In this document: one piece after another, positions 17,842-25,802 of the stretch
Layout: each line of letters opens with the position of its first letter
How positions within the stretch are numbered: the stretch's first letter is position 1
From: an uncultured Burkholderiales bacterium
GTDB taxonomy: Bacteria; Pseudomonadota; Gammaproteobacteria; Burkholderiales; Burkholderiaceae_C
Reading direction: 5' to 3'
NCBI GenBank assembly: GCA_903838355.1
Contig: CAILYC010000031.1
Coordinates: 23,874-87,873, forward strand
Length of the DNA stretch: 64,000 bases
The notes under the pieces: model-generated
What the model was told of the DNA's origin: nothing
Databases searched by the model: none
Seen by the model: only the letters and a program-made list of their open reading frames with translations
Position numbers and translations under genes: made by a program

Positions 17842-18246
17842 TTAGCCCAGAGCGGCAATACCGGCTTTGGCGATTTGAACGTCCTCGTTGGACTTCACAC
17901 CGCTGACCCCAACGGCGCCAATGACCTGGCCGTCTTTGACAATGGGCACGCCGCCTTCGAGCATGCCTTTGATGTCTGGGGCGGACAAAAATGCGTAACG
18001 ACCGTTGTTGATGGTGTCTTCGTATATTTTTGTCTCGCGTCGGCCCATGGCGGCGGTGTGCGCTTTGGCAGGCGCCATGTGTGCAGAAAACGCGGGCGCA
18101 CCATCAAGACGCTGCATCCACAGTAAATGTCCGCCATCGTCAACAATGGCAAAGCTCACCGCCCAGTTGTTGTGCAACGCGTGATTCTCACAGGCTGAGG
18201 CTATTTTTTTAAGGTCTTGGAGTTCAAGGCAATGTTTGGTTTTCAT
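17842..18246 (-). CDS. GlcG/HbpS family heme-binding-like protein
   Basis: A 134-residue protein of the GlcG/HbpS (DUF336) family: MKTKHCLELQDLKKIASACE, then a PAS-like sheet with VDDGGHLLWMQRLDGAP and the C-terminal VIGAVGVSGVKSNEDVQIAK. Relatives are found with glycolate oxidase, diol utilisation or heme sensing, and some bind heme. It has no signal peptide here. It is convergent with ppsR and stands alone on its strand, so context gives no function. Confidence 0.82.
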   Translation of the reverse strand: MKTKHCLELQDLKKIASACENHALHNNWAVSFAIVDDGGHLLWMQRLDGAPAFSAHMAPAKAHTAAMGRRETKIYEDTINNGRYAFLSAPDIKGMLEGGVPIVKDGQVIGAVGVSGVKSNEDVQIAKAGIAALG

Positions 18247-18576
18247 GGTGTTGCGGTTTAAAGTGAAAAAGTCTCTAACGTAAAGGCTATTGGGCGGCCA
18301 GTTCAGGTGTCAAAGTGCCCCATGCAGCCTCTTAAAGTTGGAATTATCAACTGTTTTTCTTGGGCGTTGTAGTACAAAAAACTGTAAATTTCGGTGGGAG
18401 GGGATGTTTTTTTGGGGTAATGCTGTTTCAATGCCCTTTTTTGTGAGGATAACTTGACTATGAAAGCGATTTTGCAGTCAAATATGTGTTGTGGCGTCAA
18501 ACAAAAGACCCGTGGGACTTGAAAACTCCTAAAATAGACCCCAACTGCTGATGTAGTAACTTTTGGAGAAAACCCA
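18247..18576. other. 330-base intergenic region upstream of the YccA/BI-1 gene
   Basis: No gene is seen in this AT-richer gap between the divergent GlcG-like and YccA-like genes. It contains several T-runs (around 18352 and 18408) without clear stems, and a heat-shock-like promoter at 18518-18546 listed on its own. Confidence 0.5.
18518..18546 (+). promoter_or_regulatory. Putative RpoH (sigma-32) promoter of the YccA-like gene
   Basis: CTTGAAA at 18518-18524, then 14 bases, then CCCCAACT at 18539-18546. The heat-shock consensus is CTTGAAA and CCCCATNT with a spacer in this range. It stands about 30 bases before the ATG at 18577. The same half-sites with similar spacing occur before clpB in this window. 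Confidence 0.5.
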
Positions 18577-19269
18577 ATGAACGACAACTATCAAACTCTT
18601 GACTATTCATTTGTCAACACCTCGTTTGAGCAAAGAAATCGCGTGCTCAGGAACACCTATTGGTTGTTGGCCTTGAGCTTGGTGCCCACAGTCTTGGGTG
18701 CTTGGTTGGGTGTCGCGACGGGTCTGAGCTTGGCGCTATCGGGGGGGCTTGGATTGGTGGTCTTCTTGGTGGGCGCATTTGGCTTCATCTACGCCATTGA
18801 AAGAACGAAAAATTCAGCCATGGGCGTGCCAGTATTGTTGGGCTTTACCTTTTTCATGGGCATCATGCTTTCTCGCATGATTGCCATGGTGTTGGGTTTT
18901 AAAAACGGCACCGAGTTGGTGATGATGGCCTTTGGCGGCACCGCAGGTGTCTTTTTCATGATGGCCAGTTTGTCCACCATGATCAAGCGAGAGTTGAGTG
19001 GCCTAGGCAAATGGCTTTATGTCGGCGCGGTGGTGCTGATGGTGGGCGGTTTGATCAATATTTTTGTGGGCTCAAGTGCTGGCATGATGGTCATCTCCAT
19101 GCTGTCGATTGCGATCTTCAGCGCTTATATGCTTTATGACATCAAGTCCATCATCGATGGCGGTGAGACCAACTACATCAGCGCGACCTTGGCCTTGTAC
19201 TTGGACATCATCAATGTCTTTCAAAGCCTACTTGCCTTGCTTGGTATCTTTGGCGGTGAACGCGAATAA
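18577..19269 (+). CDS. Bax inhibitor-1/YccA family membrane protein
   Basis: A 230-residue protein with seven hydrophobic segments, N-terminus without signal peptide, and the family end pattern SAYMLYDIKSIIDGGETNYI followed by ALYLDIINVFQSLLALLGIF. YccA, its E. coli relative, is a substrate and modulator of the FtsH protease in the inner membrane; other relatives act as calcium leak channels. GGAG lies eight bases before the ATG. A possible heat-shock promoter just upstream fits a role in membrane protein quality control. Confidence 0.92.
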   Translation: MNDNYQTLDYSFVNTSFEQRNRVLRNTYWLLALSLVPTVLGAWLGVATGLSLALSGGLGLVVFLVGAFGFIYAIERTKNSAMGVPVLLGFTFFMGIMLSRMIAMVLGFKNGTELVMMAFGGTAGVFFMMASLSTMIKRELSGLGKWLYVGAVVLMVGGLINIFVGSSAGMMVISMLSIAIFSAYMLYDIKSIIDGGETNYISATLALYLDIINVFQSLLALLGIFGGERE

Positions 19270-19395
19270 GGCTTGAGTCCCAGGGGCCTCGGAGAAAATG
19301 CTCTAGACCCCTTTCTGATCTTTGAAGTCTGAGTCCCAAGGTGGAGTTGCCATGGGCTTTTTTTTGCCGGTTCAATTCTCGCCAGGACCCATCTT

Positions 19396-20916
19396 TTACA
19401 CCATGGTGGCTTTCTCAAATACGGCCATGCTTTCCACGTGGGCGGTGTGGGGAAACATGTTGACGATGCCTGCGTGCGTGAGGGTGTAGCCTCCACCCTG
19501 GACCAAGCACTGCGCATCTCGGGCCAAAGTGGCGGGGTTGCAGCTCACGTACACGATCCTTTGCGGTGGGGCAAAGGGGCGTGCGTGAGGACCGGGATTG
19601 CGGGGGTGCTCAGGAGCAGGAGTTCCGCTCTCAACGACCGGCGCGACCTCGGTAAAGCCTGGGTTGATCAATTCGACCAAGGCTTTGACCAAGGCGAACG
19701 CCCCTTCTCTGGGCGGGTCAATCAGCCATTTTTGGGCATGCTCGAGCTCAATCAAATGGTCGGGCGTGATGGTGAATAAATTTTTGGTGATGAAGGTGGT
19801 CTTGGCCAAAGGTTTGGCGCGCAAGGGATTGTCACCATGGGGGTTTTGGCTGTTGGGGATGTGTCGAAGATTCAAGGCCAAATTTTCACGGCTGCGTGCG
19901 ATGAGCTCCTCGCTGCCCTCAATGCCGATCACTTCGCCAGCCAATGTTGCCAAGGGCAAGGTGAAATTGCCCAGCCCACAAAACCAGTCGATTACACGCT
20001 CGTGCGGTTTGGGGGCCAAGAGTGAGAGGGCTTTGGAGACCAAGACTCGATTGATGTGCGGGTTGACCTGGGTGAAGTCGGTGGGACGGTAGGGCATGAG
20101 CACGCCAAAATCGGGCAACTCGTAACTGAGACTCTCTTGTTGAGCAGGGTAGCGAGGGTCTTGGGTCTGCATCAATTTGACCGTGTCTAAGCCCTTGGGT
20201 TGCAACCACCATTGCACCCGATGAACAGCGCCAAATTCGAGCAAACGCGTTTGGTCTGCCTCGCTCAGTGGCACCATGTGTCTGAGCACCAAGGCGGTGA
20301 CGTGGTCGCCACAGGCGAGTTCAATTTGAGGGCAATGTTCTCTCGCTTGCAAGGATTCGATCAGCGCGCGCAGCGGCATCAAGAGTGCGCTCACATGCGG
20401 GGGCAAGATCGGACACACCGACATGTTGGCCACATAACGACTTTTCCGCTCGTGAAAGCCGACCAAGACTTGGCCTTTTTTGCGCACATCTTTGACAGAC
20501 AATCGGGCGCGAAAGCGGTATCCCCAATCGGGTCCTTGGATGGGTCTGAGGATGGTTTGGGCTTGCACATGGCCCAAGTGTGTGAGCAAATCTTCCAAAA
20601 CGCGTTGTTTGATGGCCACTTGAGCCGAGGCATCGGCGTGTTGCATTTTGCATCCCCCGCAAGAGCCCGAGTGGAGTCCAGCATGGGGGCATTTTGGCGT
20701 TACCCTGAGAGAGGAGTCTTTGATGATCTCGGTGAGAGAGGCTTTTTCCCAATTGTCTTTTTTGCGGTTGACGTTGGCCACCACCACCTCAAAGGGCAAG
20801 GCCCCATCGACAAACACCACTTTGCCGTCCTCGCGGTGCGCAATGCCTTGCGCATCCAAGTCCATGGACTCAATGTGCAGCCATTGGGGTGGTTTCGGTG
20901 CGGGTGCGTCGGTCAT
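19396..20916 (-). CDS. rlmD: 23S rRNA (uracil(1939)-C(5))-methyltransferase RlmD
   Basis: About 506 residues. A TRAM domain at the N-terminus is followed by the [4Fe-4S] cysteines in [18 protein letters not shown], the SAM-binding region [16 protein letters not shown], and the catalytic cysteine in [13 protein letters not shown] near the C-terminus. ATG 20916 is preferred; the frame opens at TTG 20934. It is slightly longer than the usual 430-450 residues because of Pro/Ala-rich insertions before the catalytic motif. It lies downstream of nlpD. Confidence 0.92.
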   Translation of the reverse strand: MTDAPAPKPPQWLHIESMDLDAQGIAHREDGKVVFVDGALPFEVVVANVNRKKDNWEKASLTEIIKDSSLRVTPKCPHAGLHSGSCGGCKMQHADASAQVAIKQRVLEDLLTHLGHVQAQTILRPIQGPDWGYRFRARLSVKDVRKKGQVLVGFHERKSRYVANMSVCPILPPHVSALLMPLRALIESLQAREHCPQIELACGDHVTALVLRHMVPLSEADQTRLLEFGAVHRVQWWLQPKGLDTVKLMQTQDPRYPAQQESLSYELPDFGVLMPYRPTDFTQVNPHINRVLVSKALSLLAPKPHERVIDWFCGLGNFTLPLATLAGEVIGIEGSEELIARSRENLALNLRHIPNSQNPHGDNPLRAKPLAKTTFITKNLFTITPDHLIELEHAQKWLIDPPREGAFALVKALVELINPGFTEVAPVVESGTPAPEHPRNPGPHARPFAPPQRIVYVSCNPATLARDAQCLVQGGGYTLTHAGIVNMFPHTAHVESMAVFEKATMV

Positions 20917-21067
20917 GTGGGAGTCTTCATGCAATCAAGAAGCGTTTAGTTAGGGGTGCAATTGAGGCCTGGGGGGCACATGGAGGCTGGCCAAGGCGGT
21001 GAAGCAGCAAGACGTGAAGCCTTGGGGGAGGGGTGGGGTGGGGGGTGACGGGCAGCAAGCCCCCAAA

Positions 21068-22057
21068 TCAATGCGCTGGCAAGAATTTGGTGGGGTCCAC
21101 AGGTTTGCCCAGCTTTCTGATTTCAAAGTGCAAATTCACTTGATCAGAGTCGGTGCTGCCCATTTCAGCGATCTTTTGACCTTTTTTGACCGATTGATCT
21201 TCCTTGACGAGCAAGGTCTGGTTGTGAGCGTAGGCGCTCAAGTAGGTGTTGTTGTGCTTGAGGATGACCAAGTTGCCGTAGCCACGAAGGCCATTGCCGG
21301 CATAGACCACCTTACCGTCTGCGGCCGCTTGCACAGCGTCTCCCGCCTTGCCCCCGATGTCCAGGCCTTTGAGGGTTTTGTTTTCATCAAAATAATTAAT
21401 GATCGAGCCGTGGGCTGGCCAAGCAAAGCTCAATTCATCGCCACTCTCGCCGGCTTGGGGGGGCGATGAGGCCAGCGCGGGATTGGGTGTCGTGGTGGCG
21501 GTGGGTGGGGGCAAATTGCCCGGGCGTGAAGAGATCAAGTTGGGCGGGCCCGATGTGCTTGATGTGCTTGATGTGCCTGATGAGTCCGCAGCAGGGCTGG
21601 CCGTGATGGGGGGTGCAATCACGGTGTTGGTGACAGCACGCACAATGACGCTGGGGTTTTGTATATCTGTATTGGTGTTGCCCGTGGGCGTTGGCGTTGG
21701 CGCTTGAACACGCAACTGTTGTCCCACTTCCAACGAGTTGGGGTTGTCGAGGTTGTTCCATTTGGCCAGGTCTCGCCAATTCTGACCTTGATCCAGACCA
21801 ATGCGAATGAGGGTGTCACCCGGTCTCACGGTGTAAAAGCCAGGTTGATCGGGTGGCAGAGACGATGCACGCTCAGTGGCCGGCTTGGCTTGTGGCATGG
21901 TGGCCCAAATCGTTTGTGTGCGACGGGCTTGGCGCTCTTCAACCGGGGCTGGCACTCGGTGAGAAGAGTCCATCATTGAGCAACCCTCCAACAAAGCCAA
22001 GAGCAAACTGCCCAAGAGCAACCCACTGCTTGATTGAACCTTTGAAAAACTCAACAT
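21068..22057 (-). CDS. nlpD: NlpD-like lipoprotein with LysM and degenerate M23 (LytM) domain
   Basis: A 329-residue outer-membrane lipoprotein. The lipobox is LLEGC (Cys26), the LysM domain begins GFYTVRPGDTLIRIG, a Ser/Thr/Pro linker follows, and the C-terminus is a LytM fold. Zinc ligands are missing: the HxGxD motif reads LKGLD and the HxH motif reads NLHFEIR. As in E. coli NlpD, it is probably a non-enzymatic activator of the septal amidase AmiC. The linker holds three tandem 9-base units (21552-21578), in frame. It follows pcm at 16 bases. Confidence 0.9.
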   Translation of the reverse strand: MLSFSKVQSSSGLLLGSLLLALLEGCSMMDSSHRVPAPVEERQARRTQTIWATMPQAKPATERASSLPPDQPGFYTVRPGDTLIRIGLDQGQNWRDLAKWNNLDNPNSLEVGQQLRVQAPTPTPTGNTNTDIQNPSVIVRAVTNTVIAPPITASPAADSSGTSSTSSTSGPPNLISSRPGNLPPPTATTTPNPALASSPPQAGESGDELSFAWPAHGSIINYFDENKTLKGLDIGGKAGDAVQAAADGKVVYAGNGLRGYGNLVILKHNNTYLSAYAHNQTLLVKEDQSVKKGQKIAEMGSTDSDQVNLHFEIRKLGKPVDPTKFLPAH

Positions 22058-22073
22058 GTCAAATCCCTTCGCA

Positions 22074-22880
22074 TCATGCGACTCCCGATTTTAGGGGAAC
22101 AAAGTGAACGGGCTCCAGCACCTGGCGCTCTAAGCCCCGAGGGGTTTTGTCGATCACCAAAAGACTTTGTGTCGAGCCTTCACTGGACCAGGGAGCGACC
22201 AAGCGCCCACCCATGGCCAGCTGATCAATCCAAGCCTGAGGCACCGTGTCGCCACCGGCCGCCGAAAGGATGCCACCGAATGGCCCCTCACTCGGGAGGC
22301 CGAGCATGCCGTCGCCAAAAATCAGCGTGACATTGCCCAACCCCATGGGGCTCAAGTTCTCAATGGCTTTGTCGTGCAGGCCTTTGAGCCGCTCAATGCT
22401 GAAGACCTCTTTGGACACCTCGCTGAGCAAGGCGGCTTGATAGCCGCATCCGGTGCCAATTTCGAGCACCTTGCCAATCTTGCCATTGATGAGTAAATTT
22501 TTCCCTCCTCTAAGGAGTGCAATCATGCGTGCAACCACATTGGGCTTGGAGATGGTTTGCCCCAGCCCGATGGGCAGGCTGGTGTCCTCATAAGCTTGGT
22601 TGACCAAGGCCGTGTCAACAAAACGGTGGCGCTCAACTTTGCCCATGGCTTTGAGCACCCATTCGTCTTCCAGGCCTTGGAGGGCGAGTTTTTGCACCAT
22701 GCGCTCGCGCACCTTGGCCGAATCGAGACCGATGCCGCTTGGCATGGTGTTGATGGGGACTTTGACCTTGTGTGAAAGTGCGCTCGAGGCCAGGACCTTG
22801 GTTGCCGACAACTGTGTGCTGGGTGGATGGTGATCTTGACCAAAATCCACCTTGGCGGGAAAACCGGGGCGTTTTTTCAT
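22074..22880 (-). CDS. pcm: Protein-L-isoaspartate O-methyltransferase
   Basis: About 268 residues starting at ATG 22880, which overlaps the surE stop as ATGA; the frame is open to 22913 inside surE. The SAM motif is EIGTGCGYQAALL and earlier LPIGLGQTISKPNVVARM is diagnostic. It repairs isoaspartyl residues in aged proteins. About 50 N-terminal residues before the core are extra relative to E. coli Pcm (208 residues), as is usual in Burkholderiales. The surE-pcm-nlpD order is conserved. Confidence 0.94.
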   Translation of the reverse strand: MKKRPGFPAKVDFGQDHHPPSTQLSATKVLASSALSHKVKVPINTMPSGIGLDSAKVRERMVQKLALQGLEDEWVLKAMGKVERHRFVDTALVNQAYEDTSLPIGLGQTISKPNVVARMIALLRGGKNLLINGKIGKVLEIGTGCGYQAALLSEVSKEVFSIERLKGLHDKAIENLSPMGLGNVTLIFGDGMLGLPSEGPFGGILSAAGGDTVPQAWIDQLAMGGRLVAPWSSEGSTQSLLVIDKTPRGLERQVLEPVHFVPLKSGVA

Positions 22881-23656
22881 GCCAGGCGCTGGCCTTGGAG
22901 GGCTTGCTGCCAAGAGGCCAGGCCCTCGTGATGGGTCAAATCGACTTGCAAAGGCGTGATGGAAATGAAGCCATCTCGGGTGGCGTGGAAATCGGTGCCT
23001 TGAGCATCGTCTTTGGCCGCGCCCGCCCCTCCAATCCAGTACATGGTTTCACCTCTGGGATTTTCTTGTGTGATCACGCGCTCGGCCGCATGCCTGCGCC
23101 CCAGGCGGCAGATCTGAAAACCCTTGTGCTGTGCATGGGGTAAGTTGGGAATGTTCACATTCAGCAGCCAGGGGGCGGCTTTTTTGCCGGGCTCGGTGAA
23201 GAGTCTGCCTTGTGCGATGAGTGCCTCGACGATTTCTCTGGCGCGTTGGGCTGCATCGTCCAAGTGTTGCCAGCCTTTTTTGACTTGAGAAAACGCAATG
23301 GCCGGGATTCCCATCAAGTAGGCCTCCATGGCAGCACCCACTGTCCCAGAGTAAATGGTGTCATCTCCCATGTTGGCGCCGTTGTTGATCCCAGAGATGA
23401 CCAAGTCAGGGCGAAAGTCAAGCAGCCCTGTCAAGGCGATATGGACACAGTCTGCTGGCGTGCCGTTGATGTAGCGGGTGTGCGGGTTGACTTGACTCAC
23501 GTACAAGGGGGCATTGAGGGTCAAAGCATTGGACTTGGCACTGTTATTTTGTTCTGGGGCGACCACCATCACGTGGCCCATGTCCTTGAAGGCCTCGTAC
23601 AAGGCCAAAATACCAGGGGCTTGATAGCCGTCGTCATTGGAGACCAAAATATTCAT
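22877..23656 (-). CDS. surE: 5'/3'-nucleotidase SurE
   Basis: A 259-residue stationary-phase survival phosphatase. The metal-binding start MNILVSNDDGYQAPGI (Asp8, Asp9) and the later VISGINNGANMGDDTIYSGT are typical. It removes phosphate from nucleoside monophosphates and short polyphosphate. It is the first gene of the surE-pcm-nlpD operon and overlaps pcm by four bases. Confidence 0.96.
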   Translation of the reverse strand: MNILVSNDDGYQAPGILALYEAFKDMGHVMVVAPEQNNSAKSNALTLNAPLYVSQVNPHTRYINGTPADCVHIALTGLLDFRPDLVISGINNGANMGDDTIYSGTVGAAMEAYLMGIPAIAFSQVKKGWQHLDDAAQRAREIVEALIAQGRLFTEPGKKAAPWLLNVNIPNLPHAQHKGFQICRLGRRHAAERVITQENPRGETMYWIGGAGAAKDDAQGTDFHATRDGFISITPLQVDLTHHEGLASWQQALQGQRLA

Positions 23657-24009
23657 GGGCGGGGTAGGCGAAAAGCTCAGTGAGGGAGATGGATGCGGCC
23701 AAGGGTCGAAAAAACGGTTTGATTTTTAGTCTTTCAGTCGCCTCCCATTGTAGGGCCTGAAGCTTTGCTGGCTCCTTTTTTGTGTGGAACTCGGGGTTTT
23801 AAAGTTCTCTACCCAACATGCACAACGCAGCGGGTTTTGGGGGTAGACAAGGATGCGGTGACGAGGGCCGAGAGGGCTGAGAGGGCCGATAAAGCCCAGA
23901 ACGATGCAATCCAGTTGGGGCGAGCTGTTTTTTTGCTGAAAACCCAACTCTTTTGTGCTCTTTGGGGGGCTATCAAGGATTGGGATGGTGAAGTAGGCTT
24001 GGAATTGGC
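23657..24009. other. Intergenic region between surE and rpsF, with a tandem 9-base repeat
   Basis: No gene is seen. The gap of about 425 bases between the divergent surE and rpsF genes contains three tandem copies of GAGGGCCGA at 23863-23889, the middle one reading GAGGGCTGA. The rpsF promoter follows at its right end. Short open frames here lack ribosome sites and coding character. Confidence 0.5.
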
Positions 24010-24015
24010 TATAAT
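24010..24015 (+). promoter_or_regulatory. -10 element (TATAAT) of the rpsF operon
   Basis: A perfect TATAAT stands 66 bases before the rpsF start, in a GGCTATAATAG setting. A weak -35 candidate, TGGTGA, lies 18 bases upstream. Transcription would begin near 24022, leaving a leader of about 60 bases that could carry the S6:S18 feedback site known in other bacteria; I did not establish that structure. Confidence 0.6.
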
Positions 24016-24081
24016 AGTCGGTTTTCCCTTGCCACATCACAATTTAGACGCTGTGAGTGGCTCAATCCACAAGGAGAGTCT

Positions 24082-24447
24082 ATGCGTCATTACGAAATCA
24101 TTTTAATGATCCATCCGGATCAAAGCGAACAAGTGCCTGCGATGCTTGAGCGCTACAAAAGCCTCATCACCACAGGTGGCGGTGCGATTCATCGCATCGA
24201 GGACTGGGGTCGTCGCCAGTTGACCTACATGATCAACAAGTTGGCCAAGGCCCACTATTTGTGTGTCAACATTGAAGCATCCATAGAAATCATGGCTGAA
24301 TTGGAGCATGCCTTCAAATTCAACGATGCAGTATTGCGTCACTTGACGGTCGTGAAAAAGAAAGCCGAAACAGGCCCTTCATCCATGATGAAGACTGTCG
24401 AGCGCGAGGAAGCCAGAAAGACCCAGCAAGCCGAGTTTCAAGCCTAA
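24082..24447 (+). CDS. rpsF: 30S ribosomal protein S6
   Basis: A 121-residue S6 protein: [20 protein letters not shown] at the start, and [19 protein letters not shown] in the middle. It binds 16S rRNA with S18 in the platform of the small subunit. AAGGAG precedes the ATG. The C-terminal tail after residue 95 is charged and variable. It is the first gene of rpsF-priB-rpsR-rplI. Confidence 0.97.
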   Translation: MRHYEIILMIHPDQSEQVPAMLERYKSLITTGGGAIHRIEDWGRRQLTYMINKLAKAHYLCVNIEASIEIMAELEHAFKFNDAVLRHLTVVKKKAETGPSSMMKTVEREEARKTQQAEFQA

Positions 24448-24468
24448 CCCGCACGCTTTTGGCCTGAT

Positions 24469-24759
24469 GTGAATCGTTTGGTTTTGACCGCCAGTTTGGT
24501 TGAAATTTCAGCCATGAGATACACCCCAGCCGGCTTGCCTGCCATGGATGTTATCTTAGAGCACGAGTCTCATCTTGAAGAGGCCGGTCTTGAGCGAATC
24601 GTGAAAGCGACCCTCAAGACCAGAGCACTGGGAGAGTTGGCCAAAACCATCAGCGAGTTGCCCTTGGGCAGTGAGCGTCGATTTGAAGGTTTTTTAGCCA
24701 CACCTAAGCAAACCAAAAGCGTTATTTTTCATTTGACCCAGATCCATCAAATTTCATAG
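24469..24759 (+). CDS. priB: Primosomal replication protein N (PriB)
   Basis: A 96-residue OB-fold single-strand DNA-binding protein that acts with PriA in restart of stalled forks. The start is GTG 24469 (MNRLVLTASLVEISAMRYTP), and the family end pattern VIFHLTQIHQI is present. It lies between rpsF and rpsR, its usual place in beta- and gammaproteobacteria. Confidence 0.93.
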   Translation: MNRLVLTASLVEISAMRYTPAGLPAMDVILEHESHLEEAGLERIVKATLKTRALGELAKTISELPLGSERRFEGFLATPKQTKSVIFHLTQIHQIS

Positions 24760-24770
24760 GAGCCTAGACC

Positions 24771-25052
24771 ATGGCCACATTTAAAAAGTTCAACAAAGAC
24801 AAGCGCCCAAAGCGCAACACCCAGTCCCTGCTCTTTAAAAGAAAGCGTTTTTGTCGTTTCACCGTGACCGGTGTGGAAGAGATTGACTACAAAGACATCG
24901 ATACCTTGAGAGACTTTATCGCGGAAAACGGCAAAATCATTCCCGCTCGCTTGACCGGAACCCGTGCCATTTTTCAGCGCCAGCTCAATACCGCCATCAA
25001 ACGTGCTCGTTTCTTGGCCATGTTGCCTTATAGCGACCAACACCGCATCTGA
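24771..25052 (+). CDS. rpsR: 30S ribosomal protein S18
   Basis: A 93-residue S18 with the conserved core [20 protein letters not shown] and [25 protein letters not shown] lies nine bases before the ATG. The N-terminal tail [15 protein letters not shown] is basic. It partners with S6. Confidence 0.97.
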   Translation: MATFKKFNKDKRPKRNTQSLLFKRKRFCRFTVTGVEEIDYKDIDTLRDFIAENGKIIPARLTGTRAIFQRQLNTAIKRARFLAMLPYSDQHRI

Positions 25053-25064
25053 CAGGAACTCATC

Positions 25065-25517
25065 ATGCAAATTATTCTTTTAGACAAAGTGGTGAATTTG
25101 GGTGCTTTGGGCGAGATCGTCAAAGTCAAAGACGGTTATGCCCGTAACTTTCTGATCCCTTCAGGGCGGGCACGCCGTGCCACGGCTGCTGCCATTGAAG
25201 AGTTTGAGAAAAAACGTGCTGAACTTGAAAAAGCGGCCGAACAAAAATTGGCCGAGGCTCAAGCCTTGGGTGAGAAATTGGCCGGCACGACCCTCAAAGT
25301 CACACAAAAAGCGGGTGTGGATGGTAGATTGTTTGGTTCTGTCACCAATTTTGACATCTCCGAAGAGCTGGGTAAAACCGGCTTTAAGGTTCCAAAGTCT
25401 GCCGTTCGCATGCCCACCGGCCCCATTAAAGTGGTGGGTGACTCGACTGTGAGCGTGTCTTTGCACACCGATGTGGTGGTTGAAATCACGGTGAGTGTCT
25501 ACGGCGAGACTGCTTAA
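25065..25517 (+). CDS. rplI: 50S ribosomal protein L9
   Basis: A 150-residue L9. The N-terminal domain [19 protein letters not shown] with [11 protein letters not shown] binds 23S rRNA; a long connecting helix (about residues 40-80) joins it to the C-terminal domain ending [13 protein letters not shown] strong intrinsic terminator stands 80 bases after the stop, so this is the last gene of the ribosomal operon. Confidence 0.97.
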   Translation: MQIILLDKVVNLGALGEIVKVKDGYARNFLIPSGRARRATAAAIEEFEKKRAELEKAAEQKLAEAQALGEKLAGTTLKVTQKAGVDGRLFGSVTNFDISEELGKTGFKVPKSAVRMPTGPIKVVGDSTVSVSLHTDVVVEITVSVYGETA

Positions 25518-25596
25518 ATAGTCTTGCCGGCTCTTGGGTGAATGCGGGCCTTGGCCGGTTCACTTCTCTTTGCTGGCCGAAATTTCAAAGAAATCT

Positions 25597-25628
25597 CCAT
25601 CCAAGTTCACGCTTGGGTGGTTTTTTTT
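25597..25628 (+). terminator. Intrinsic terminator after rplI
   Basis: CCATCCAAG (25597-25605), a six-base loop and CTTGGGTGG (25612-25620) form a nine-pair stem with one G-U pair, followed directly by eight T. It ends the rpsF-priB-rpsR-rplI transcript and separates it from dnaB. Confidence 0.85.
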
Positions 25629-25708
25629 GAACTTTTTCCGCCTCAACCAACCTTGCAAAAGCCAAGCGTACTCTGCAAAAACATGACGGCACACACTTTT
25701 TTAACTTG

Positions 25709-25725
25709 TTGACAGTTTATCCACA
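25709..25725 (+). promoter_or_regulatory. dnaB upstream element: TTGACA box and perfect DnaA box
   Basis: A consensus -35 hexamer TTGACA (25709-25714) is followed two bases later by TTATCCACA (25717-25725), a perfect DnaA box. It lies about 80 bases before the dnaB start. A good -10 at 17 bases was not found, so the promoter itself is tentative. DnaA bound here would sit across the promoter spacer. Confidence 0.6.
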
Positions 25726-25802
25726 GCATTTGCACAAGGTTACTGCGTGACTTGAACCTGGAAAAAGTTTAGGATCAAAGACCGTTTCAAAGGCTCCAGT
25801 GC

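Noticed and set aside
25717..25725. DnaA box considered as part of a replication origin
   Set aside because: Only one box is present, without an AT-rich unwinding region or dnaA/dnaN/gyrB neighbours; a regulatory role at dnaB fits better.
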